Positions 43,868-53,153 of a DNA stretch of 64,000 nucleotides are shown one piece after another. Position numbers and translations under genes: made by a program. Source of the stretch: Huaxiibacter chinensis (GTDB lineage: Bacteria > Pseudomonadota > Gammaproteobacteria > Enterobacterales > Enterobacteriaceae). The notes under the pieces are model-generated. The model was not told the DNA's origin. It made no database searches and was given only the letters and a program-made list of their open reading frames with translations. The number at the start of each line of letters is the position of its first letter. Positions within the stretch are counted from its first letter, which is position 1. The stretch is taken from positions 1-64,000 of the forward strand of contig NZ_JAJVHF010000013.1 in assembly GCF_022171985.1 (NCBI RefSeq), written 5' to 3'.

Positions 43868-44628
43868 TGAGTTTCTCCGCGGAAAATATTACCTGGAAGG
43901 TAGGTAAAAAGGTCATCGTCAATAACGTCTCACTGCGGGTCTCCCCGGGTGAAACGGTCGGGTTGCTTGGCCCCAACGGTTGCGGAAAATCTTCGCTCCT
44001 GCGCATTCTGGCTGGCCTGCGTCGTCCGGATGCGGGTAGCGTAACGCTGGACGGGCAAAATATCGCCCGTATCGCCAAAAAGCAGCTGGCCCGTCGGGTG
44101 GCGTTCGTCGAGCAGCACGGTATGACCGACGCCAATATGCGCGTTCGCGACGTGGTAAAACTGGGCCGTATCCCGCACCACTCCCCTTTCTCAAACTGGA
44201 GCACGCACGATGACGAAACCGTCAATGCGGCTTTGCAGCGGGTGGATATGCTGGAAAAAAGCGATCAGGGCTGGCTGAGTTTGTCCGGAGGTGAGCGCCA
44301 GCGGGTGCATATTGCCCGTGCGCTGGCCCAGACGCCAGGCGAAATCCTGCTGGATGAACCGACCAACCACCTGGATATTCACCACCAGATGCAATTAATG
44401 CATCTGATCAGCGAACTGCCGGTGACGAGCATCGTCGCCATCCACGACCTTAATCACGCCTCGATGTTTTGTGACTCGCTGATCGTCATGCAAAAAGGGC
44501 AGATTGTGGCTACGGGCACGCCTCAGGCGATCTTGACAGAAGCGTTGCTCTGGGAGGTCTTTCGGGTGAAAACCAAAATTGAGATTTCACCCTACCACGG
44601 CAAAAAACACATTCATTTTATCGTTTAG
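43867..44628 (+). CDS. Iron-siderophore ABC transporter ATPase
   Basis: This is the ATP-binding subunit of the importer, 253 residues of the FepC/FhuC type. Walker A GPNGCGKS is at 35-42, the signature LSGGERQRVHIARAL and Walker B EILLDEPTNHLD lie in the centre, and the switch His is in IVAIHDLNH. It is followed by the MFS gene after 11 bp. Confidence 0.94.
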   Translation: MSFSAENITWKVGKKVIVNNVSLRVSPGETVGLLGPNGCGKSSLLRILAGLRRPDAGSVTLDGQNIARIAKKQLARRVAFVEQHGMTDANMRVRDVVKLGRIPHHSPFSNWSTHDDETVNAALQRVDMLEKSDQGWLSLSGGERQRVHIARALAQTPGEILLDEPTNHLDIHHQMQLMHLISELPVTSIVAIHDLNHASMFCDSLIVMQKGQIVATGTPQAILTEALLWEVFRVKTKIEISPYHGKKHIHFIV

Positions 44629-44639
44629 GATTGGGTAGC

Positions 44640-45878
44640 ATGCCTCTGTTCTCCCTGCGCCCTGCCCCTCGTCTTTGGCCGCCCGTGTTGCTGGGCAGCC
44701 AGTTCGTTTTTAATATCGGCTTCTACGCGGTCGTGCCCTTTCTGGCGATCTTTCTCCGCGATGACATGCTGCTCTCCGGCGGCCTTATCGGGCTGGTGCT
44801 GGGGTTACGGACCTTTTCCCAGCAGGGCATGTTTATCGTGGGCGGGGCGCTCTCTGACCGTTATGGCGCAAAGGTTGTTATTCTTTGGGGCTGTATTATT
44901 CGCGTGGCGGGCTATCTTATGCTGGCCTTCGGTCAGTCGCTGTGGCCTGTCATTCTTGGCGCGTGCCTGACGGGCGTGGGCGGGGCGTTGTTCTCTCCGT
45001 CTATTGAAGCCCTGCTGGCAAAAGCGGGAGGGCAAAGCGAGGCCAGGGGAAAACGAAGCCGCGCGGAGTGGTTTGCCCTCTTTGCGGTGTGCGGAGAGCT
45101 CGGCGCCGTCCTGGGCCCGGTGGCTGGCGCACTGCTGACGGGGTTTGGCTTTCGCCAGGTGGCGCTGGCAGGTGCGGGGATCTTTGTCGTGGCGCTCGTG
45201 GTGCTCTTTTTCTTTCTTCCTGTCGCACATCACCGCAATGAAAAACTGCAGATCCTTCCCTGGTGGACCACGTTCCGCCAGCCGCGTTTTGTCGCGTTTA
45301 TTATCGCCTACAGCTCGTGGTTGTTGAGTTACAACCAGCTTTACCTGGCGCTGCCGGTGGAGCTCCAGCGTTCGGGCGGCAGTGAGAAAGATCTCGGCCC
45401 TTTGTTCATGCTGGCCTCAGTACTGATTATCGCTTTTCAACTTCCGCTCGCGCGCTTTGCCCGGCGCGTCGGGGCCTTAAGGATTTTACCGGTCGGCTTT
45501 TTGCTGCTCTCCGCCGCGTTTGCCAGCGTCTCGTTATTCGCTGCGACAGCCCCCCCGGCTGGCGCGTTACGGTTGTTGCCGTCGGTGTGCCTGGTGACGC
45601 TCCTGACGCTGGGACAGATGCTGCTGGTGCCATCGGCCAAAGATCTGATCCCTGCCTTTGCTGAGGAGTCAACGCTCGGCGCGCACTACGGGGCGCTTTC
45701 TACCGCAGGCGGGATCGCCGTGCTGGCAGGAAATGTGTTTTTTGGCCGACTGCTCGATCAGGCACTCATCCCCTCCACGCAGGCGATTTATCCCTGGCTT
45801 TTGCTGGCGCTGTTTCCGTTATTGAGCGCAATCGCATTACCGGTGATTTGTCGCACAGTGTCGCCTTCACGGCCCTGA
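44640..45878 (+). CDS. MFS transporter co-operonic with the siderophore importer
   Basis: This 412-residue protein has about 12 membrane segments and the MFS motif GGALSDRYGAK near 63-73. Its position as the last gene of a Fur-box operon suggests export of a metallophore or of the desferri form after iron release, as with some siderophore transporters. No biosynthetic gene is in the window. ATG at 44640 has an AGGA site 9 bases upstream, so the in-frame TTG at 44631 is less likely. It ends 4 bp from ygbA, tail to tail. Confidence 0.85.
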   Translation: MPLFSLRPAPRLWPPVLLGSQFVFNIGFYAVVPFLAIFLRDDMLLSGGLIGLVLGLRTFSQQGMFIVGGALSDRYGAKVVILWGCIIRVAGYLMLAFGQSLWPVILGACLTGVGGALFSPSIEALLAKAGGQSEARGKRSRAEWFALFAVCGELGAVLGPVAGALLTGFGFRQVALAGAGIFVVALVVLFFFLPVAHHRNEKLQILPWWTTFRQPRFVAFIIAYSSWLLSYNQLYLALPVELQRSGGSEKDLGPLFMLASVLIIAFQLPLARFARRVGALRILPVGFLLLSAAFASVSLFAATAPPAGALRLLPSVCLVTLLTLGQMLLVPSAKDLIPAFAEESTLGAHYGALSTAGGIAVLAGNVFFGRLLDQALIPSTQAIYPWLLLALFPLLSAIALPVICRTVSPSRP

Positions 45879-45882
45879 CATA

Positions 45883-46227
45883 TCACTTTTTAGGGCGATA
45901 TTTTTCCGGTAATTCCGGCACCGGACGGCGGTCGTCAATTAAATGACGGATCGTCAGAATGGGGTGACGCCAGAGCATACGTGGCCCTGCCCAGCGCATG
46001 ACCTGCTTCATCTCTTCCCGCTTTGCGGGCTGATAACAGTGTACCGGACACTGTTTACAGGCGGGCTTTTCCTCACCAAAAACGCATTTATCCAGACGCT
46101 TATCAGCGTAGGCAGTTAAGGCATCGTAGTGCCCCTCTTCGCGTGATGCCTGCGGACATTGCTTTTCATACAGGGCAATCATCTTGCGGAGGGTCTCTTT
46201 TTCTCGGGAAATACGTTTTGCTGACAT
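45883..46227 (-). CDS. ygbA: YgbA family nitrous-oxide-stimulated protein
   Basis: YgbA belongs to a small family (PF11756) linked to NsrR-controlled nitrosative stress; its function is unknown in detail. The product has Cys residues at CVFGEEKPACKQCPVHCY that could bind metal. Two start codons are possible. The one at 46227 (MSAKRISREK) gives 114 residues and is used here; the ATG at 46254 would lie inside the NsrR-like box. Neither has a strong Shine-Dalgarno. The gene lies upstream of mutS, as in E. coli. Confidence 0.88.
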   Translation of the reverse strand: MSAKRISREKETLRKMIALYEKQCPQASREEGHYDALTAYADKRLDKCVFGEEKPACKQCPVHCYQPAKREEMKQVMRWAGPRMLWRHPILTIRHLIDDRRPVPELPEKYRPKK

Positions 46228-46245
46228 GGCAAAGTACCGTTCAAT

Positions 46246-46268
46246 AAGATGCATTAATAATACTCTTT
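46246..46268 (-). promoter_or_regulatory. NsrR-type operator of ygbA
   Basis: AAGATGCATTA and TAATACTCTTT form a partial 11-1-11 palindrome with 7 of 11 matches. The left half is identical to the NsrR half-site AAGATGCATT. NsrR is a nitrite/NO-sensing repressor known to control ygbA in E. coli. A second half AAGATGCAA is present about 50 bp further upstream on the minus strand. Confidence 0.6.
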
Positions 46269-46344
46269 TAAAAGCGTCATTTCAGCCCGGTTGCATCTTT
46301 TGCATGCTGATTTCTGAAGGCAGCTTCCAGTTATAACGTTGTGC

Positions 46345-46375
46345 CTGACGCAAATTACTGGCATTTTATACAGGT
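46345..46375 (+). promoter_or_regulatory. LexA-controlled promoter of the symE-like gene
   Basis: The 20-bp LexA-type box TACTGGCATTTTATACAGGT (46356-46375) has the CTG-N10-CAG core. It overlaps a candidate promoter, CTGACG (46345-46350) and TATACA (46367-46372), 16 bp apart. The ATG is 40 bp downstream. LexA would therefore repress this gene and DNA damage would induce it, as for symE in E. coli. Confidence 0.7.
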
Positions 46376-46414
46376 GTTTTCCCTGCAACGTTATCTGCCC
46401 TTACCGGAGGCTGT

Positions 46415-46645
46415 ATGTCTGAAATCAGTGTCACCAGGCCCTGTCGCCACTTGAAAGTGGGCTACTTCAGAAAACGTCATGAAGATCGCAAAACCAAAAT
46501 TCCGAAACGCTATAGCGTGCATGCCGCGCTGAGCCTCAAGGGCGACTGGCTAGAAGAAGCAGGTTTTAAAACAAATTCGCGGGTCCGCGTGCGCGTGGAA
46601 CAGGGAAAATTGCTCATTGAGCTACTGGAAACAGAACCAGGGTAA
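46415..46645 (+). CDS. SymE-like endoribonuclease toxin
   Basis: SymE is an SOS-induced AbrB-fold protein that cleaves RNA and is normally held down by the antisense RNA SymR. The 76-residue product is shorter than E. coli SymE (113 residues) and lacks its C-terminal extension, but retains the core motif LKGDWLEEAGF and an RVRVRVEQGKLLIEL strand pair. GGAGG stands six bases before the ATG. A LexA-like box lies upstream. An antisense RNA could not be identified by eye; a hairpin CCACTT-GA-AAGTGG lies in codons 11-15 (46447-46460). Confidence 0.75.
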   Translation: MSEISVTRPCRHLKVGYFRKRHEDRKTKIPKRYSVHAALSLKGDWLEEAGFKTNSRVRVRVEQGKLLIELLETEPG

Positions 46646-46758
46646 AGACTCGACTTTTTGCTGCGCCGGGCCATTTTTTCATGCGACAATAGCAGCATCT
46701 CACGGCTTTAAAGCCGCTTAAAGCGTAATATTTTCAAAGAAATGGATATCCTGACTCC

Positions 46759-49320
46759 ATGAGCACAATCGATAATTTAACTGCACATACCCCCATGATG
46801 CAGCAGTACCTGAAGCTGAAAGCCCAGCATCCGGAAATCCTGCTGTTCTACCGTATGGGCGATTTTTACGAGCTGTTTTATGACGATGCCAAACGTGCCT
46901 CTCAGTTGCTCGACATCTCTTTGACCAAACGCGGCGCGTCTGCGGGTGAACCTATCCCGATGGCGGGTATCCCGCATCATGCGGTGGAAAACTACCTTGC
47001 GAAGCTGGTGAACCAGGGTGAATCCGTCGCCATCTGCGAACAAATTGGCGATCCGGCGACCTCAAAAGGCCCCGTTGAGCGCAAAGTGGTACGCATCGTT
47101 ACGCCAGGCACGATCAGTGATGAAGCCCTGCTACATGAACGTCAGGATAACCTGCTTGCCGCCGTCTGGCAGGACAGCAAAGGTTTTGGCTATGCCACCC
47201 TGGATATCAGCTCCGGGCGCTTTCGCCTGAGCGAACCGGCCGACCGTGAAACCATGGCCGCAGAGCTGCAGCGCACCAATCCCGCAGAGCTGCTCTACGC
47301 AGAAGATTTTGCCGAATTCGCGCTGATCGAGGGACGTCGTGGTCTGCGTCGTCGTCCACTGTGGGAATTTGAAATAGACACCGCACGTCAGCAGCTTAAC
47401 CTGCAGTTTGGTACCCGTGATTTGATTGGCTTTGGCGTTGAAAACGCACCGCGTGGCCTGTGCGCCGCGGGCTGCCTGTTGCAGTACGTTAAAGATACGC
47501 AGCGTACGGCCCTGCCGCATATCCGTTCTATTACCATGGAACGCCAGCAGGACAGCATCATCATGGATGCCGCGACGCGTCGTAACCTTGAGATTACGCA
47601 GAATCTGGCAGGCGGTATCGATAATACCCTGGCGTCCGTGCTGGACAGCACCGTTACCCCAATGGGCAGCCGTATGTTAAAACGCTGGCTGCATATGCCG
47701 GTGCGCGATACCCAGGTTCTGGTCAGTCGACAGCAGACGATTGGCGCATTGCAGGACCGGTTCACCGAGCTGCAGCCGGTGCTGCGTCAGGTGGGCGATC
47801 TGGAGCGTATTCTGGCGCGTCTGGCATTACGTACCGCGCGTCCGCGTGACTTAGCCCGTATGCGTCATGCCTTCCAGCAACTGCCTGAACTGCGCGCGCA
47901 GCTTGCTGAGGTGGACAGCGCGCCGGTGCAGAAGCTGCGCGAGACCATGGGGGAGTTCACCGAACTGCGTGAACTGCTCGAACGCGCGGTTGTCGAGGCC
48001 CCGCCGGTTCTGGTCCGTGACGGCGGCGTTATCGCCCCTGGCTATCATCAGGAACTGGATGAGTGGCGCGCGCTGGCAGATGGCGCAACGGATTATCTGG
48101 ATAAGCTGGAGATCCGCGAACGCGAGCGTCTGGGGCTGGACACCCTCAAAGTCGGTTATAACGCGATTCACGGTTATTACATCCAGATCAGCCGCGGTCA
48201 AAGCCATCTGGCGCCCATTCATTATGTCCGCCGCCAGACGCTGAAAAATGCTGAACGCTACATTATTCCAGAGTTGAAAGAGTATGAAGACAAAGTGCTC
48301 TCCTCCAGGGGAAAAGCGCTGGCGCTGGAAAAACAGCTTTATGAAGAGTTGTTCGATTTACTGATGCCGCATCTTGGCGATCTGCAACAGAGCGCAAGCG
48401 CCCTGGCTGAACTGGATGTGCTGGTGAACCTGGCAGAGCGCGCTGACGCCCTGAACTACACCTGCCCGACGTTTATCGATAAGCCGGGCATACGTATTAC
48501 CGAAGGGCGTCATCCGGTCGTGGAACAGGTTCTGCGCGAGCCGTTTATTGCCAACCCCCTGAGCCTGTCGCCGCAGCGACGTATGCTGATCATTACCGGT
48601 CCTAATATGGGCGGTAAAAGCACCTATATGCGCCAGACTGCGTTGATCGCCCTGCTCGCTTATATCGGCAGCTATGTCCCGGCCCAGCAGGTGGAGATCG
48701 GCCCTATTGACCGCATCTTTACCCGCGTGGGCGCCGCCGACGATCTGGCCAGCGGTCGTTCCACCTTTATGGTTGAAATGACCGAAACCGCCAATATCCT
48801 GCATAACGCCACGGAGAACAGCCTGGTCTTGATGGATGAAATTGGGCGCGGCACGTCAACCTATGACGGTCTGTCACTGGCATGGGCGTGCGCTGAGAGT
48901 CTGGCGAACAAAATCAAAGCCCTGACGCTCTTTGCTACCCACTATTTTGAACTGACGCAACTGCCCGAGAAAATGGAAGGCGTGGCGAACGTGCATCTGG
49001 ACGCCCTGGAGCATGGGGACACCATCGCGTTCATGCACACCGTGCAGGATGGCGCGGCGAGCAAAAGTTATGGCCTGGCGGTGGCGGCCCTGGCCGGTGT
49101 GCCAAAAGAGGTGATCAAACGCGCGCGCCAGAAATTGCGCGAGCTGGAAACCCTGTCGCCAAATGCAGCGGCAACGCAGGTCGACGGCACGCAGATGTCG
49201 CTGCTGGCGCCCGCAGAGGAAACCTCTCCCGCCGTTGAAGCCCTGGAAAACCTTGACCCGGATTCGCTTACACCGCGTCAGGCGCTGGAGTGGATATATC
49301 GGTTGAAGAGTTTGGTGTAA
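46759..49320 (+). CDS. mutS: DNA mismatch repair protein MutS
   Basis: MutS recognises mismatches and, with MutL and MutH, directs repair of the new strand. The 853-residue protein has the mismatch-contacting Phe-X-Glu in [11 protein letters not shown] near residues 34-44. The ATPase P-loop is [10 protein letters not shown] near 613-622, with Walker [17 protein letters not shown]. The C-terminal [19 protein letters not shown] matches the tetramerisation region. The leader contains the palindrome CGGCTTTAAAGCCG at 46703-46716. Confidence 0.99.
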   Translation: MSTIDNLTAHTPMMQQYLKLKAQHPEILLFYRMGDFYELFYDDAKRASQLLDISLTKRGASAGEPIPMAGIPHHAVENYLAKLVNQGESVAICEQIGDPATSKGPVERKVVRIVTPGTISDEALLHERQDNLLAAVWQDSKGFGYATLDISSGRFRLSEPADRETMAAELQRTNPAELLYAEDFAEFALIEGRRGLRRRPLWEFEIDTARQQLNLQFGTRDLIGFGVENAPRGLCAAGCLLQYVKDTQRTALPHIRSITMERQQDSIIMDAATRRNLEITQNLAGGIDNTLASVLDSTVTPMGSRMLKRWLHMPVRDTQVLVSRQQTIGALQDRFTELQPVLRQVGDLERILARLALRTARPRDLARMRHAFQQLPELRAQLAEVDSAPVQKLRETMGEFTELRELLERAVVEAPPVLVRDGGVIAPGYHQELDEWRALADGATDYLDKLEIRERERLGLDTLKVGYNAIHGYYIQISRGQSHLAPIHYVRRQTLKNAERYIIPELKEYEDKVLSSRGKALALEKQLYEELFDLLMPHLGDLQQSASALAELDVLVNLAERADALNYTCPTFIDKPGIRITEGRHPVVEQVLREPFIANPLSLSPQRRMLIITGPNMGGKSTYMRQTALIALLAYIGSYVPAQQVEIGPIDRIFTRVGAADDLASGRSTFMVEMTETANILHNATENSLVLMDEIGRGTSTYDGLSLAWACAESLANKIKALTLFATHYFELTQLPEKMEGVANVHLDALEHGDTIAFMHTVQDGAASKSYGLAVAALAGVPKEVIKRARQKLRELETLSPNAAATQVDGTQMSLLAPAEETSPAVEALENLDPDSLTPRQALEWIYRLKSLV

Positions 49321-49330
49321 GGTCTTAGGT

Positions 49331-49356
49331 GCCCGGTGGCGCTTTGCTTACCGGGC
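49331..49356. repeat. REP-like palindrome after mutS
   Basis: GCCCGGT and ACCGGGC flank a 12-base centre containing GGCGC, in the style of enterobacterial REP elements, 11 bp after the mutS stop. It may protect the mutS mRNA 3' end. The rest of the mutS-LysR gap to 49440 shows nothing else. Confidence 0.6.
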
Positions 49357-49439
49357 CACGCCAGAGCAGGCCGTTCCGCTATCTTGTGCACCGTGTACAC
49401 GATCCCGAGATGAAGTAACGCCGTTTCGTGTTTTCAACC

Positions 49440-50357
49440 TCAGAAGGTCAAGCCCTGCTGAGTTGATGAAGACGTCATGCGGGCACGCATGAAATCGATA
49501 AAGGTACGGACTTTCGCCGGCACGTGCTGGGCGTCGGGATAGACGGCGTGAATGGCCTGCTGAGCAAAAGTATAATCGGGCAATACCCTCATCAGTCGCC
49601 CCGTCTCCAGCGCAGTATGCGCCAGCCATGCCGGGAGCAGAGCGATTCCCCGTCCCGCAAGGGCAAAGGCCATCAGCGCCTGGGCGCTGTCGGCATACAG
49701 GCGCGGCGCTTTTTTTATCTCAAGCGTGGCAGGCTCCCCGTTTTTCCCCGTGAGCTGCCAGCGCAGCGGCGTAGTTAAACGATCGTGAATGATCCAGTCA
49801 GCATGAGCCAGCGCCTCCAGCGAATCGACGGGAGAGTCCGTGAGCCACTGCGGTGAAGCGACGGGCAGAATGGCAAAGTGGGATATCAGCGCGGCATGGT
49901 AACGCGAATCGGCCAGCGCCCCCAGCCGAATGGCGACATCAAAACGTTCTGAAATCAGATCCGCATGCTGGGAGGAAGAGACATGCCGAATACGCAGATC
50001 GGGATGCAGAACGCTGAATTCAGCCAGCAAAGGCACCACCACCTGCGAACCAAACTCAGGGGTCGTGGTGATGCGTAATTCTCCCGTTAAACCGGCATGG
50101 CTGGCACGCACGTCGTCCTGCAGGCTCTCCGCCGCCTTCAGCAGCGCCACGCCGCGTTGATGGAACAGTAACCCGGCCTCGGTTAACGTCAACCGGCGGG
50201 TTGAACGCAGCAGCAGGGTCACACCCAGTTCGTCTTCAAGCTGGCGAATGTGAAAGCTGACGACCGCTTTCGTTAGCCCCATCGCATCGGCGGCTGCGGT
50301 AAAACTGCCGGTGTCCGCCACCGCTACAAACATCGCCGTACGCTGTAAATTGAGCAT
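49440..50357 (-). CDS. LysR-family transcriptional regulator
   Basis: A 305-residue regulator with an N-terminal winged HTH (TGSFTAAADAMGLTKAVVSFHIRQLEDELGV in two parts around 16-46) and a C-terminal substrate-binding-like domain. I do not recognise its target. It is divergent from an MFS gene 109 bp away, so the regulator probably controls that gene. Homologues of this type often act on efflux genes. E. coli lacks this pair here. Confidence 0.9.
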   Translation of the reverse strand: MLNLQRTAMFVAVADTGSFTAAADAMGLTKAVVSFHIRQLEDELGVTLLLRSTRRLTLTEAGLLFHQRGVALLKAAESLQDDVRASHAGLTGELRITTTPEFGSQVVVPLLAEFSVLHPDLRIRHVSSSQHADLISERFDVAIRLGALADSRYHAALISHFAILPVASPQWLTDSPVDSLEALAHADWIIHDRLTTPLRWQLTGKNGEPATLEIKKAPRLYADSAQALMAFALAGRGIALLPAWLAHTALETGRLMRVLPDYTFAQQAIHAVYPDAQHVPAKVRTFIDFMRARMTSSSTQQGLTF

Positions 50358-50466
50358 TCTTAGCCTTCACTACTGTCAAACAATTTTTGACAGTATATCG
50401 CGCTTTGTCATATTTATCCGTTCCGGCGGTGCCGCTACGATACGCACCCTCACCGGAGGATTATTC

Positions 50467-51675
50467 ATGACGTATCGCAGCAGAGTCGCCCTGGTCTACT
50501 TGCTGGGCTTTTTTCTTGATCTGATCAACATGTTCATCGCCAGCGTGGCTTTCCCGGCAATGGCACTTGCGCTGAATGCCACGCCTTCGGCTCTCGCCTG
50601 GGTCAGTAACGGGTATATCGCCGGGCTGACGCTCGTGATCCCTTTCAGTGCCCTGGTGACGCGTCGGTTCGGGCCAAAGCGCGTGATCCTCTTCTCGCTT
50701 TTTCTCTTTAGCACGGCATCTATGGCGGCGGGTTGTGCTTCCTCCCTGGAAAGCCTGATTTTCTGGCGCGTCCTGCAGGGGCTGGGGGGAGGATTACTGA
50801 TCCCCGTCGGACAAGCAATGACGTGGCAGCAGTATATGCCCCACGAGCGCGCCAGGCTCTCTTCAGCGGTCATGCTGGTGGCTTTACTTGCTCCTGCCTG
50901 CTCACCGGCCCTCGGGGGATGGCTGGTCCAGGCATTGAGCTGGCGGTGGATATTTTTCGCCACGCTGCCGGTTGCCCTGCTGACCTTTGTTTTGGCCTGG
51001 GCGTGGCTTCGTAACGACAAATCTCCCCTGACGGCTACGCGTCTGCTTCATCTGACCTTGCTGAAAGACCCCTTACTGAGATTTTCCATGCTGGTGTATG
51101 TCTGCGTGCCCGGTATGTTTATCGGCGTTAACGTGGTCGGTATGTTTTATCTGCAGAACGTGGCAGAACTGACTCCCGCTATGACGGGGCTGCTCATGCT
51201 TCCCTGGTCTGTCGCCTCCTGCGTGGCTATCGCGGCAACGGGGCGCTATTTTAATCGCATCGGCCCACGGCCCCTTATCATCACAGGGTGTCTTTTGCAG
51301 GCGGTGGGGATCGCGCTGGTCGTTACTGTCGAACCGATATCTCCCGTCGCGCTGCCGGTCGGCGCATTTCTGTTAATGGGGGCCGGCGGCAGCCTGTGCA
51401 GCAGCACTGCTCAAAGTAGCGCATTCCTGACCATGGCCCATGACGATATGCCGGATGCCAGCGCACTGTGGAATCTTAATCGTCAGCTGAGCTTTTTTAT
51501 TGGCGCCCTGTTACTGGCCGGGATCCTGAGCGTTTCGCAGCGCATTATGCCCACCAATGCAGCATGGCACTGGACATTTACGCTCGCAGCAGGCATCACG
51601 TTAATCCCCCTGCTGTTTGTTTTTCGCCTTCGCAATCCGCAGGTGCTTTCGCAGCCTCAACAGGAGAACCCATGA
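50467..51675 (+). CDS. MFS transporter (DHA-type drug efflux family)
   Basis: A 402-residue membrane protein with about 12 hydrophobic segments. The motif RVLQGLGGGLLIPVGQAMTW near 102-121 is typical of proton-coupled drug:H+ antiporters of the EmrB/DHA2-like group. The LysR regulator is divergent. The start at 50467 follows GGAGGATTATTC. A longer open frame beginning at 50311 overlaps the regulator and is not used. The substrate is unknown. Confidence 0.88.
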   Translation: MTYRSRVALVYLLGFFLDLINMFIASVAFPAMALALNATPSALAWVSNGYIAGLTLVIPFSALVTRRFGPKRVILFSLFLFSTASMAAGCASSLESLIFWRVLQGLGGGLLIPVGQAMTWQQYMPHERARLSSAVMLVALLAPACSPALGGWLVQALSWRWIFFATLPVALLTFVLAWAWLRNDKSPLTATRLLHLTLLKDPLLRFSMLVYVCVPGMFIGVNVVGMFYLQNVAELTPAMTGLLMLPWSVASCVAIAATGRYFNRIGPRPLIITGCLLQAVGIALVVTVEPISPVALPVGAFLLMGAGGSLCSSTAQSSAFLTMAHDDMPDASALWNLNRQLSFFIGALLLAGILSVSQRIMPTNAAWHWTFTLAAGITLIPLLFVFRLRNPQVLSQPQQENP

Positions 51676-52049
51676 CCCATTACGAAACTGAAATTATTGA
51701 TATCCATGTCGCGCTGGAAGCCTGGTTAGGCAACGGACAGGGCGAAATCAACGCCCTGACCACCCGTTTTCGGCCGGACTTTTTGATGGTCCCCCCGAGC
51801 GGTGCCCATATAGATTACGCGGGGCTTGTCGGCTTTCTTGAAAGCCAGCGCGGCAGTCGCCCAGGCCTTAAAATTGAGCTTGATGAAATCACCACGCTTC
51901 AAACGTGGGATCAGGGGGCGGTGGTGCACTACCGGGAGACGCAAACGCGGCCAAATCTGCCGGTCAACGTTCGCTGGTCAACGGCCGTGCTGATTCAGGA
52001 GGGTGAAAAGCTAACGTGGCGATTACTGCATGAAACGGCACAGCCGTAA
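51672..52049 (+). CDS. SnoaL/DUF4440-like small protein
   Basis: A 125-residue protein with the alpha+beta pattern of NTF2-fold proteins: an N-terminal helix (IHVALEAWLGNGQGEINAL), a DFLMVPPSG strand and four C-terminal strands. It starts within the stop of the MFS gene (ATGA), so translation is coupled. Such proteins bind or isomerise small molecules. I infer it serves the same substrate as the MFS exporter; no catalytic residue is obvious. Confidence 0.75.
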   Translation: MTHYETEIIDIHVALEAWLGNGQGEINALTTRFRPDFLMVPPSGAHIDYAGLVGFLESQRGSRPGLKIELDEITTLQTWDQGAVVHYRETQTRPNLPVNVRWSTAVLIQEGEKLTWRLLHETAQP

Positions 52050-52057
52050 CGCAAAAT

Positions 52058-52088
52058 AAAAAGGCCCGTCTTACGACGGGCCTTTTTT
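52058..52088. terminator. Bidirectional terminator of rpoS and the SnoaL-like gene
   Basis: AAGGCCCGTC and GACGGGCCTT form a strong stem with a four-base loop TTAC, flanked by A and T runs on both sides. It ends the rightward MFS-SnoaL unit and the leftward rpoS transcript. Confidence 0.92.
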
Positions 52089-52101
52089 GTCTAAATCAGG
52101 A

Positions 52102-53094
52102 TTACTCGCGGAACAGCGCTTCGATATTCAGACCTTGTCCCTGCAGAATTTCACGCAGGCGACGCAGACCTTCAACCTGAATCTGACGTACACGTTCACG
52201 GGTCAGGCCAATTTCGCGGCCGACATCTTCCAGTGTCGCAGCTTCATACCCCAGTAAACCGAAACGACGTGCCAGCACTTCACGCTGTTTGGCGTTCAGT
52301 TCGAACAGCCATTTGACGATGCTTTGTTTCATGTCATCGTCCTGCGTGGTGTCTTCCGGGCCGTTGTCTTTTTCATCGGCCAGGATATCCAGCAGCGCTT
52401 TCTCGGAGTCACCCCCCAGTGGGGTATCAACGGAGGTAATGCGCTCGTTGAGACGAAGCATACGGCTTACGTCATCAACCGGTTTGTCCAGTTGCTCTGC
52501 AATCTCTTCTGCACTTGGTTCGTGGTCCAGTTTATGGGACAACTCACGCGCAGTACGCAGATAGACATTCAACTCTTTGACGATATGGATTGGCAGTCGA
52601 ATCGTACGGGTTTGGTTCATAATTGCCCGTTCGATGGTCTGACGAATCCACCAGGTCGCGTAGGTAGAGAAACGGAAACCGCGTTCCGGGTCAAACTTCT
52701 CTACTGCACGGATCAGGCCTAAGTTACCCTCTTCAATCAGATCCAGCAGCGCCAGACCACGATTGCTGTAACGACGGGCAATTTTCACAACCAGACGCAA
52801 GTTACTTTCGATCATGCGACGGCGCGAGGCAACATCACCACGCAAAGCACGACGTGCGAAATAGACTTCTTCTTCGGCTGTTAACAGTGGGGAATAACCA
52901 ATTTCCCCAAGGTAGAGCTGAGTCGCGTCCAGCACACGTTGTGTGGCGCCCTGCGATAACAGCTCTTCTTCAGCTAAATCGTTATCACTGGGTTCCTCTT
53001 CTACTAAGACTTTTTCATCAAAAGACTCGGTTCCGTTCTCATCAAATTCCGCGTCTTCATTTAAATCATGAACTTTCAGCGTATTCTGACTCAT
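52102..53094 (-). CDS. rpoS: RNA polymerase sigma factor RpoS
   Basis: RpoS is the general stress and stationary-phase sigma factor. The 330-residue length equals E. coli RpoS. Regions 1.2 to 4.2 are present: [35 protein letters not shown] spans region 2 and [18 protein letters not shown] the region 4.2 HTH. The start [10 protein letters not shown] at 53094 follows the GGAG ribosome site. The main promoter lies within nlpD in E. coli. Confidence 0.99.
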   Translation of the reverse strand: MSQNTLKVHDLNEDAEFDENGTESFDEKVLVEEEPSDNDLAEEELLSQGATQRVLDATQLYLGEIGYSPLLTAEEEVYFARRALRGDVASRRRMIESNLRLVVKIARRYSNRGLALLDLIEEGNLGLIRAVEKFDPERGFRFSTYATWWIRQTIERAIMNQTRTIRLPIHIVKELNVYLRTARELSHKLDHEPSAEEIAEQLDKPVDDVSRMLRLNERITSVDTPLGGDSEKALLDILADEKDNGPEDTTQDDDMKQSIVKWLFELNAKQREVLARRFGLLGYEAATLEDVGREIGLTRERVRQIQVEGLRRLREILQGQGLNIEALFRE

Positions 53095-53153
53095 AAAGTG
53101 GCTCCTACCCGTGATCCCTGAACGAAACATCCTGACTGGCATGTCTCGTCAAT

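Noticed and set aside
50311..50466. Longer start for the MFS gene
   Set aside because: It overlaps the start of the divergent LysR gene and adds residues not typical of the family. The ATG at 50467 has a proper ribosome site.
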